A stretch of 64,000 nucleotides of DNA, taken from Acinetobacter sp. ANC 4204 (lineage in GTDB: Bacteria; Pseudomonadota; Gammaproteobacteria; Pseudomonadales; Moraxellaceae). The notes beneath the pieces are model-generated. The model did no database searches. It saw only the letters and a list, made by a program, of their open reading frames with translations, and was not told where the DNA came from. The stretch is from assembly GCF_002135205.1 (NCBI RefSeq), contig NZ_NEFZ01000001.1, forward strand, positions 1 through 64,000. Direction: 5' to 3'. A program made the position numbers and the translations under genes. Below are positions 33,033 through 41,347 of the stretch, piece by piece. Numbering within the stretch: position 1 is the first letter of the stretch; every line of letters starts with the position of its first letter.

Positions 33033-34130
33033 TTAGTGTTTTTGTTGTTCCAGTTTCAAAAAGTCCGCAATCAACTTGGTTGCCCAAGACTCGGTATTGA
33101 GCGCCCCTTCATAGAAACCACAATGACTGCCCTTTTTCGTCGTCACTACAGCAATATTCGGCATTTTTTGAATCATATCTTTATACGGTTCAAAGTTCTT
33201 AATGTGACAGACAGGATCATCCTCTGCATTTAAAATCAGCAATGGAATGGCGACATTTTCAAATACATAGATTGGATTTGTGGCTTGGTTATAACTGTCA
33301 TAGTCTACATAACCCGCCATTTCATAATAACTCGACTCAAATTCGGCCAAGGTTTTGGTCATTAAGACTTGAGATACAGAAGCTGTTTGTTGCCACGTTT
33401 GTTGGTAAGGAAAAATAAATTTCTTAAACAGTTTCTTGGTCATGACTTTACTGTAAAAGGGATGCACATTTACAAAACCCAACTCCGTATTATAGCCTGG
33501 ACATAAGGCAAAGGCCGCTTTAAAAGGGGTTTGACTCCCTTCTTCACCTAAGTAACGCACTAAAAGCCCCGTGCCCGCAGAAGAACCTACGGCAAAAAGA
33601 GTTGAAGTTGGAAATGTGCTTTGAATAAAGGCAATTTGTTCACGTAAATCATCAGTTGAACCGAAAAGATTCATTTTCGGTACAGGCATTGGGAGGTCTG
33701 CATGACCACGGCGTAAACAGAGTGCAATGCGCCAACCTGTATAGCGATTTAAGTCACGTACCACCTCACGCATACTTTCAGGCGAACCTGTAATCGTATG
33801 CATGACCACAACCGTTGGCGTCGCTTCAGGTAAGTCATAACCGAACCACATAATGCCTGTGACCCCACCGTCTTGCATCTCTAATTGATCAAAATGATCA
33901 TATTCCAATTGAATCCGACGCTTGCGAATCACATCAAAATACAAAAGATGGGCATGTGTGTTGGATAACCACGGCGTCGGTCGGTACTTTTGTTGAAGCT
34001 GTGGTAGTGCACCTATCGTCTCTTGAATTTCACCTTGCGGATTAAGAAAAAGTTTCGGGTGTTCCGCACCAGTTACTCGATCCAATGCCGTTTGACGTAA
34101 TTGATTTAGCAAACTGAACACAGCATTCAT
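33033..34130 (-). CDS. Alpha/beta hydrolase, YheT/EMB8 family
   Basis: A 365-residue hydrolase. The fold begins around residue 80 with the VVVMHTITGSPES stretch, equivalent to the oxyanion loop of the YheT family. The nucleophile elbow is FAVGSSAGTGLLVRYLG, a G-x-S-x-G with Ser in the third position. An Asp in ILNAEDDPV and a His in KGSHCGFYEG complete the triad. The family (COG0429) contains putative carboxylesterases of unknown substrate, also found in eukaryotes as ABHD1/3 phospholipases. It lies alone, 79 bases from the NTF2-like gene on the same strand. Confidence 0.87.
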   Translation of the reverse strand: MNAVFSLLNQLRQTALDRVTGAEHPKLFLNPQGEIQETIGALPQLQQKYRPTPWLSNTHAHLLYFDVIRKRRIQLEYDHFDQLEMQDGGVTGIMWFGYDLPEATPTVVVMHTITGSPESMREVVRDLNRYTGWRIALCLRRGHADLPMPVPKMNLFGSTDDLREQIAFIQSTFPTSTLFAVGSSAGTGLLVRYLGEEGSQTPFKAAFALCPGYNTELGFVNVHPFYSKVMTKKLFKKFIFPYQQTWQQTASVSQVLMTKTLAEFESSYYEMAGYVDYDSYNQATNPIYVFENVAIPLLILNAEDDPVCHIKNFEPYKDMIQKMPNIAVVTTKKGSHCGFYEGALNTESWATKLIADFLKLEQQKH

Positions 34131-34209
34131 ATCAATACCTTCTTTTCCTATCTTTCTTAGCGATGCATCAATTTTCGTGCCTAACTATAAATAACAAGTC
34201 ACACCTTTA

Positions 34210-34623
34210 TCATCCAGCTTGAGGTGCAAACGCTGCCATTCGCTGTCCCATTTGTACAGCTAAGGTCTCTAGCCCCGACTTAGGACGGATCATCACTTCA
34301 AAATCTACAATTTGACCTTGCTCATTAAAACGAATCATGTCAATCCCTTTGAGCTTTTTTTCGCCGACATTGGCTGAAAACTCAAGGACGACACTTAAAC
34401 CATCTTCTGTAAAAAATTCACGGTGGTAAGTAAAATTTTCAAAAACCTGAATCACATTACTTAAAATAAAAAAAACAACTTGCTTCCCTGAGTAAGGATT
34501 AAAAGCCACAGGAGAGCGAAACACGACATCTTCGCCCAAGAGCTCACTTAAAGTACTCATATCACGGTTGTTGATCATCTCATGCCAACGTTGCAGTGCT
34601 TGTTTTGTTATTGCTATGCTCAT
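34210..34623 (-). CDS. NTF2-like/SnoaL-fold protein
   Basis: A 137-residue protein with the cone-shaped NTF2 fold. The N-terminus ALQRWHEMINNRDMSTLSELLGEDVVFRSPVAFNPYSG and the terminal MIRFNEQGQIVDFEVMIRPKSGLE are typical of the nuclear transport factor 2-like group seen beside lipid or steroid genes. No catalytic Asp-His pair can be assigned with certainty. The role is unknown. AGGGATAG upstream is a good ribosome site. It is upstream of the hydrolase and downstream of fadH, all on the minus strand, so it may belong to a loose lipid-metabolism group. Confidence 0.75.
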   Translation of the reverse strand: MSIAITKQALQRWHEMINNRDMSTLSELLGEDVVFRSPVAFNPYSGKQVVFFILSNVIQVFENFTYHREFFTEDGLSVVLEFSANVGEKKLKGIDMIRFNEQGQIVDFEVMIRPKSGLETLAVQMGQRMAAFAPQAG

Positions 34624-34800
34624 TATTCTATCCCTATGAATTTGAATGCTTTTAATAAAGCAAATGAAGACAGTTTGACCTTCTAGAAAAGGTAGAGGTG
34701 AGGAAAAATACTCATATTTCTGACAACACCTCTCATCCCCCTCCTTAAAGGAAAGGGACTTGTTTACAATTTATTCAACTGATTCAAAAATGATGATGCT

Positions 34801-36882
<2,082 letters not shown>

Positions 36883-36890
36883 CTATTTAA

Positions 36891-36904
36891 TGCAACAAGT
36901 TGCA
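36891..36904. promoter_or_regulatory. Operator-like inverted repeat 1 in the fadH-padR gap
   Basis: TGCAACAAGTTGCA is a 14-base inverted repeat broken only at its centre. It has the same half-site, TGCAAC, as the perfect palindrome 40 bases away. It lies on the fadH side of the gap, where it could block fadH transcription. Confidence 0.65.
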
Positions 36905-36937
36905 TACTTTTTATCTTTATAATCGAGATTTGTTTTT

Positions 36938-36955
36938 TATGCAACATGTTGCATA
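36938..36955. promoter_or_regulatory. Operator-like perfect palindrome 2 in the fadH-padR gap
   Basis: TATGCAACATGTTGCATA is a perfect 18-base palindrome that ends at the first possible ATG of the padR frame (36956). It shares the TGCAAC half-site with the repeat at 36891. The position suggests autoregulation by the PadR-family protein. The site leaves no room for a ribosome site for the 36956 ATG, which supports the start at 36995. Confidence 0.75.
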
Positions 36956-36994
36956 ATGACTCTACGTCCATTTTATTTGCGAAATATTACCAAA

Positions 36995-37534
36995 ATGTCA
37001 TTAGCTCATGTTTTATTGACCAGTTTGATTGAAAAACCAAGTACAGGCATTGAGTTAGCACGTCGCTTTGACCGTTCAATGGGCTTCTTTTGGAATGCAA
37101 CACATCAACAAATTTATAGAGAACTCAGCGCTATGCAGAGCAAAGGCTGGATCTCAACCATAGAAGAAGATGGTGCAACGTCTAGAAAAAAAACCTATCA
37201 AGTTGAACAACTTGGACGCACAGAATTGGCAGATTGGTTGGTAAAACAAAGTCCACCTGCTCAACTAAGAGAAGAAGTCATGGTGAGACTTCGTGTTGAA
37301 GCTCAGTTAGGTGGTAACGCTGTCTTACCTGAGCTGGAACGCCATTTAGCTCTACATAAAGAAAAATTACAGATTTACCAAACGATTTTTGCTAAAGATT
37401 TTGGACAGGCAGATCCTCATGATCGAACCTTGTATATTCATAAAATGATCTTACAACTTGGGATCAATTTAGAGGTCGGCTGGATTGAATGGTTAGAAAC
37501 CATTATTCCCACGCTTAAAACATTTGAAAAATAA
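36995..37534 (+). CDS. PadR-family transcriptional regulator
   Basis: A 179-residue regulator with the PadR winged helix in residues 1 to about 85: LAHVLLTSLIEKPSTGIELARRFD, then the Trp/Tyr-containing FFWNATHQQIYRELSAMQSKGWI, and a helical C-terminal dimer domain (PadR_C, Vir-like). Such proteins usually repress catabolic or efflux genes and are relieved by an aromatic or lipid-like ligand. Its neighbours, fadH on one side and a hydrolase on the other, suggest control of fatty-acid or ester use. I set the start at 36995 rather than 36956 because a palindrome occupies the upstream ribosome-site position. Confidence 0.85.
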   Translation: MSLAHVLLTSLIEKPSTGIELARRFDRSMGFFWNATHQQIYRELSAMQSKGWISTIEEDGATSRKKTYQVEQLGRTELADWLVKQSPPAQLREEVMVRLRVEAQLGGNAVLPELERHLALHKEKLQIYQTIFAKDFGQADPHDRTLYIHKMILQLGINLEVGWIEWLETIIPTLKTFEK

Positions 37535-37556
37535 TAAACCACGCAAAGGATTGACC

Positions 37557-38468
37557 ATGCCACACTATACGATGCCCGATGGTGAAAAACTCTATGTTCG
37601 CGAATTTGGACAAGGCGAGCCTGTACTCGTACTTTCTGGTTTAGGCATGCAAAGCTGGCAATGGCTCCCTTTTTTATTTCAACATCGGAAAAAATATCGT
37701 TTTTATATTCCCGATTGGCGTGGCTTTGGTGGTTCAGCACAGTGTCGAATTCCAAAACTAGACGCTATCTCTAGCCATTGGCAAGATTTAAATTGTTTTT
37801 TAGAACAGCAAACACATCATCAATTTCGTGTTATTGCCTATTCTATGGGGGCCACCACAGCTATGCATGGCCTGCAATACGGTCACTTTCAAAAACATGT
37901 ATATAGTTATCTACACATTGACCAAACCCCTAAAATTTGCGTAGATGCAGAATGGTCACATGGTCTATTTGCAGAAAAACATAAAGATTTTAAAACCATC
38001 TTACAAAACATTGCGGAACTTTTGGCACAAAATACTCAGTACAATTTGGTGTCTGAACTAAAGCCAACGACTCGCACACAACTGGTCGACTACTGGTTCG
38101 CGTTTATGCAACTGCAAGCCAAGCCATCTCGAAGCACAGTTTTATTTCAAAAAGCTTTTCAACAGCCACGCTTACAGAAGTTTATGCTTCCTATTCAGCG
38201 TTTAGACTATATGGCTTGGTACATCCATAATTATCTTTACCATCAAGAAGATTATCGTCTCGCGCTGAGTCAGATTGACCGTCCCACCACATTCTTTATA
38301 GGGGAGATGTCTAAGCTCTATCCTTCGCAAGGACAAAAACTGATTGCATCAAGCGTACCTTATGCCAAAACAGTGATCTTCAAAAAGTCAGGGCACACAC
38401 CGCTGTTAAGCGAACCGCTCAAATTTTCCAAAGAAATTATAAGTTTCCTCAAAGCTGCGGATGTTTAA
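37557..38468 (+). CDS. Alpha/beta hydrolase
   Basis: A 303-residue hydrolase. The oxyanion region is LVLSGLGMQSWQWLPF, and PDWRGFGGS is the typical DxRGxGxS turn. The nucleophile elbow is IAYSMGATTAM, with Ser in A-Y-S-M-G, and the final His is in KKSGHTPLLSEP. The family includes esterases, haloalkane dehalogenase-like and C-C hydrolases; the substrate is unknown. The frame opens at 37524 inside padR, but the ATG at 37557 with AAAGGA six bases upstream gives a normal N-terminus. It follows padR by 22 bases and is likely co-transcribed with it. Confidence 0.83.
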   Translation: MPHYTMPDGEKLYVREFGQGEPVLVLSGLGMQSWQWLPFLFQHRKKYRFYIPDWRGFGGSAQCRIPKLDAISSHWQDLNCFLEQQTHHQFRVIAYSMGATTAMHGLQYGHFQKHVYSYLHIDQTPKICVDAEWSHGLFAEKHKDFKTILQNIAELLAQNTQYNLVSELKPTTRTQLVDYWFAFMQLQAKPSRSTVLFQKAFQQPRLQKFMLPIQRLDYMAWYIHNYLYHQEDYRLALSQIDRPTTFFIGEMSKLYPSQGQKLIASSVPYAKTVIFKKSGHTPLLSEPLKFSKEIISFLKAADV

Positions 38469-38589
38469 ATGTATATCGTATTATCAGCCAAATGATGAAT
38501 ATTTTTATAACAGCTGAAGATAAATACAATTTATCATTCCATTGTAATGACAAAAATAAGACTGATAAAAACATCAATGCTTAGAAATC

Positions 38590-38621
38590 AAAAGAGGCAT
38601 CTCTTTGAGATGCCTCTTTTT
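38590..38621. terminator. Bidirectional terminator between the hydrolase and GST-like genes
   Basis: AAAAGAGGCATCTC pairs with GAGATGCCTCTTTT around a two-base loop. It overlaps the stop of the minus-strand gene by two bases and serves convergent genes. Confidence 0.9.
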
Positions 38622-39399
38622 ATGCTGCATAGGTCTGCTTGAGATAAGCAACAATATCCGCTGACTCAAACAATGCCGTGCCTGTATTCGGATCGACGAG
38701 ATAAGGCACTTGAATATCACGCCCCATCACTTGCACAACTTGCTCACGCTTTCCACCTGCAAGTGGGACATATTTGCCTGGCTTTAAGCGTAGTACGGCA
38801 GGCCCTTGATCTTGCCAACGTTCTTTCGGCACATTATTAAACTTAAATGCTAACTCCAGTTCAGTCAGCAACCCCCGTACAACACGTGTATATGGACTGG
38901 CTTCAAATCCCCACAGTTGAAGCAATTGTTCAGGTGCGGCACGATTTTTAATTTTTTTATTCAACCAAACACCACGCGCGCCATTTACCAACGTGCCCAC
39001 ATAAGCGACATAAGGTGTTTTAGGATAATGTGCATACTTTTTCGGCGTGTTACCACTTCGACCATACTGTGCAAATAAATAGTGAATTATGTCTTCTGAC
39101 TCGTACAACTTGGTATCTGTATTTTCATCCACCAAGAATGGAAACTGAGTCTTACCACCTAACTGTTTCACTAGGGGACGATATTTAGTACCACCCTTAG
39201 GACATGGATAGACTTCATAATCCAAATTGAGCAAAGTCAACACTTCACGCACACGGCGACAGTATGGCGAACCTTCAAATTCATAGAGCTTTAAAGCTTG
39301 CTCTGGTTGGTTAGGATACGGAGTTCCCGTTACACCACGCCCACCTTGAGTCAGTCCCGAAAAAAGAGCTTGAATCACTTTAATTTGATGCTTCACCAT
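38620..39399 (-). CDS. Glutathione S-transferase-like protein with two tandem N-terminal (thioredoxin-fold) domains
   Basis: A 259-residue protein containing two copies of the GST N-terminal domain and no GST C-terminal helical domain. Copy one (about residues 36-112) has SPYCRRVRE (44-52) with a potential catalytic Cys47 and DENTDTKLYESEDI (91-104). Copy two (about residues 160-257) has SPYTRVVRG (168-176) with Thr in place of Cys and DPNTGTALFESADI (236-249). The DxxTxxxLxESxDI element is the glutathione-contacting signature. The function is unknown; a glutaredoxin-like or GSH-dependent reductase is possible. It lies downstream of rraA on the minus strand. Confidence 0.82.
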   Translation of the reverse strand: MVKHQIKVIQALFSGLTQGGRGVTGTPYPNQPEQALKLYEFEGSPYCRRVREVLTLLNLDYEVYPCPKGGTKYRPLVKQLGGKTQFPFLVDENTDTKLYESEDIIHYLFAQYGRSGNTPKKYAHYPKTPYVAYVGTLVNGARGVWLNKKIKNRAAPEQLLQLWGFEASPYTRVVRGLLTELELAFKFNNVPKERWQDQGPAVLRLKPGKYVPLAGGKREQVVQVMGRDIQVPYLVDPNTGTALFESADIVAYLKQTYAA

Positions 39400-39443
39400 A
39401 ATGTACGTCCCTATGTTGTATTCAGGTCACCATGAAAAAGTTT

Positions 39444-39953
39444 TTATACTTCTACTAATTTTTCTTTTGAAATCACAATACCGTTATTATCTGCATAGAT
39501 ATAGTCACCTGATTGAATGCTGACTCCACCAAAATGCAAGTCAATATCTACCTCACCTACACCTTTACGCTGACTTTTTTGCGGGATAGCAGCTAAGGCA
39601 TGTACACCCAAGTCTAATTCAGCAATGGCGTCAACATCACGCACACAACCATAAATCACCACACCATTCCAATGATTTTTCACAGCCGATTCAGCAATTA
39701 AGTCCCCCATCAATGCGCAGCGCATCGAAGCTCCACCATCAACAACCAACACCTTACCTGCCCCCTCAGTTGCGAGAAGCTCTTTCACACGAGAGTTATC
39801 TTCAAAGCATTTCACTGTCACGACCTGACCCGCAAAGGTTTTGCGTGCGCCATAACTTTGAAAGAACTTACCATCCATGGATGGCGTTACCACTTGTAAA
39901 TCAAGCTCAGGATGATCATCCAATAAATCACATGTCACAAATGCTGTCGTCAC
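39444..39953 (-). CDS. rraA: RraA-like protein (ribonuclease activity regulator / HMG aldolase fold)
   Basis: A 169-residue RraA-family protein. MTTAFVTCDLLDDHP at the N-terminus and VVDGGASMRCALMGDLIAE and VIYGCVRDVDAIAELDLGV in the core are the conserved RraA motifs, and the closing GGVSIQSGDYIYADNNGIV is typical. E. coli RraA binds RNase E and inhibits it, while related proteins are class II 4-hydroxy-4-methyl-2-oxoglutarate or oxaloacetate aldolases. Many annotated RraA retain the metal and Arg-Asp residues for the latter. The frame opens at ATG 39968, but a GTG at 39953 lies six bases past AGGGGA, and it gives the family N-terminus. The ribosome site is inside the end of the upstream gene. 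Confidence 0.85.
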   Translation of the reverse strand: MTTAFVTCDLLDDHPELDLQVVTPSMDGKFFQSYGARKTFAGQVVTVKCFEDNSRVKELLATEGAGKVLVVDGGASMRCALMGDLIAESAVKNHWNGVVIYGCVRDVDAIAELDLGVHALAAIPQKSQRKGVGEVDIDLHFGGVSIQSGDYIYADNNGIVISKEKLVEV

Positions 39954-39964
39954 CACACTTCCCC

Positions 39965-40630
39965 TCATTTTGTCTTTTGTATGCGTAAATTATCATAGAT
40001 TTCAAATTTATTGGTCTGCGTTTGAGCAGCCTCCACCATAGTATGAGCCACTTGCTCTGCTGTCACTGGCTTATATTTAAAATGATTCGGTATAAAGTGC
40101 GAAAGTTTCAAATAGCCTTTTTGGAAAATATCTTCAAGTAAACGATTTTCACTACGTTGGCCAATCAATAAAGACGGTTGTAATATACTTACTTTATCTA
40201 GCCCAAGCCCCCGAATCGTATCTTCAAGCTCGCCTTTGACTCGGTTATAGAACAGTTTTGAATTTGCTTGTGCACCTAAAGCACTGATCAACAAATAATG
40301 CGTTTTGGTTAAAACAAATAATTCAGCAAAATGCGCATTCACTACATAGTCTATGGCATAGAAATTTTCTTTAGAGCCTGCTTTTTTCAGTGTTGTGCCC
40401 AAACAACTAAAAGCATGAGTAAAGCCTTGTACATCTTCATGGTTTAGCAAGAGAAAGTCATCCAGCTCAAGTTGCTGTACTTTATCGTACCGATCGAGCT
40501 CAACATTATGTCTTCTAACTACCGCTAAAATTTTGCTACAATCTTCGAGTTGCTGTAATTGTTGAATCAGGTTTAAACCCACTAAACCTGTTGCTCCAAT
40601 CCCAATCGCTTGTTCTATATTTTGTGTCAT
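39965..40630 (-). CDS. Atypical short-chain dehydrogenase (TIP30/HTATIP2-like NAD(P)-binding protein)
   Basis: A 221-residue Rossmann-fold protein. The cofactor loop is GIGATGLVGLNLIQQL at the N-terminus, and AFSCLGTTLKKAGSKENFYAIDY is the signature of the atypical SDR_a5 group that includes mammalian TIP30. A YNRVKGELED Tyr-x-x-x-Lys pair and LQPSLLIGQR follow. The frame runs upstream to 40705, but the ATG at 40630 (MTQNIEQAIG) has GGGAG about 11 bases upstream. Substrate and role are unknown. Its 3' end contains the rraA ribosome site, so the two are probably translationally coupled. Confidence 0.82.
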   Translation of the reverse strand: MTQNIEQAIGIGATGLVGLNLIQQLQQLEDCSKILAVVRRHNVELDRYDKVQQLELDDFLLLNHEDVQGFTHAFSCLGTTLKKAGSKENFYAIDYVVNAHFAELFVLTKTHYLLISALGAQANSKLFYNRVKGELEDTIRGLGLDKVSILQPSLLIGQRSENRLLEDIFQKGYLKLSHFIPNHFKYKPVTAEQVAHTMVEAAQTQTNKFEIYDNLRIQKTK

Positions 40631-40843
40631 TTTTATACAAACTCCCATGTAGATGGCTAATCTTAACGTTTCTTTAAAATTTTTATGTATCTTAAATATG
40701 GTCAAGGCATGTCAAGACTTGACTTCATGGCGTATATTAATCAAAATATGGCACTTGTTTACGGGCTGGTGATTGTTCTTCTGATGTGGTTTTCAGTTTG
40801 AATTTCAGCCCGCCCAGACCAATTTAATTCAAGGAGTGCACGA

Positions 40844-41110
40844 GTGGCAAACTCTGCTCAAGCTAAAAAACGTGCTCGTCAAAACGTTAAAGCACGCAAA
40901 CACAACGCTAGCTTACGTTCTATGGTTCGTACATACATCAAACGTACAGTAGCTGCTATCGCTGCTGGTGATCATGCAGTTGCTTCTGAAGCATACAAAA
41001 CTGCTGTACCAGTAATTGATCGTATGGCTGATAAAGGTATCATCCATAAGAACAAAGCTGCTCGTCATAAGAGCCGTTTAAATGCACAAGTTAAAGCTTT
41101 AGCTAACTAA
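40844..41110 (+). CDS. rpsT: 30S ribosomal protein S20
   Basis: An 88-residue, very basic protein that binds 16S rRNA early in 30S assembly. [20 protein letters not shown] and the C-terminal [18 protein letters not shown] are unmistakable. It uses a GTG start at 40844, eight bases after AAGGAG at 40831-40836. A non-ATG start is common for this gene, which in E. coli uses TTG and is feedback regulated. It is a single-gene transcript with its own terminator. Confidence 0.98.
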   Translation: MANSAQAKKRARQNVKARKHNASLRSMVRTYIKRTVAAIAAGDHAVASEAYKTAVPVIDRMADKGIIHKNKAARHKSRLNAQVKALAN

Positions 41111-41120
41111 TTTATGCATT

Positions 41121-41150
41121 AAAAAAAGCCCTTTTTAAAGGGCTTTTTTT
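41121..41150 (+). terminator. Rho-independent terminator of rpsT
   Basis: AAAAAAAGCCC pairs with GGGCTTTTTTT around a short loop, 11 bases after the rpsT stop. Confidence 0.92.
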
Positions 41151-41276
41151 GTATCTAATTTTCCCTACGGTCGCTCATATCACTTTTGATGCATGTATCT
41201 GATACATAAACCTGTCTATTTGTTATATAGAAATAGAACATCACAGTTATTCAAACCCATCCAAATATTAACTTAC

Positions 41277-41301
41277 AAAAAAAAGCCCCCTGCCGAGAGC
41301 T
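41277..41301 (-). terminator. Terminator of the M66 protease gene
   Basis: On the minus strand AGCTCTC and GGGGGCT form a seven-base stem with two G-U pairs and a GGCA loop, followed by eight T. It is 47 bases past the stop codon. Confidence 0.65.
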
Positions 41302-41347
41302 CTCTTTTAATTTCACTTTAAAATACATTACTCACTTAATAACGTAC

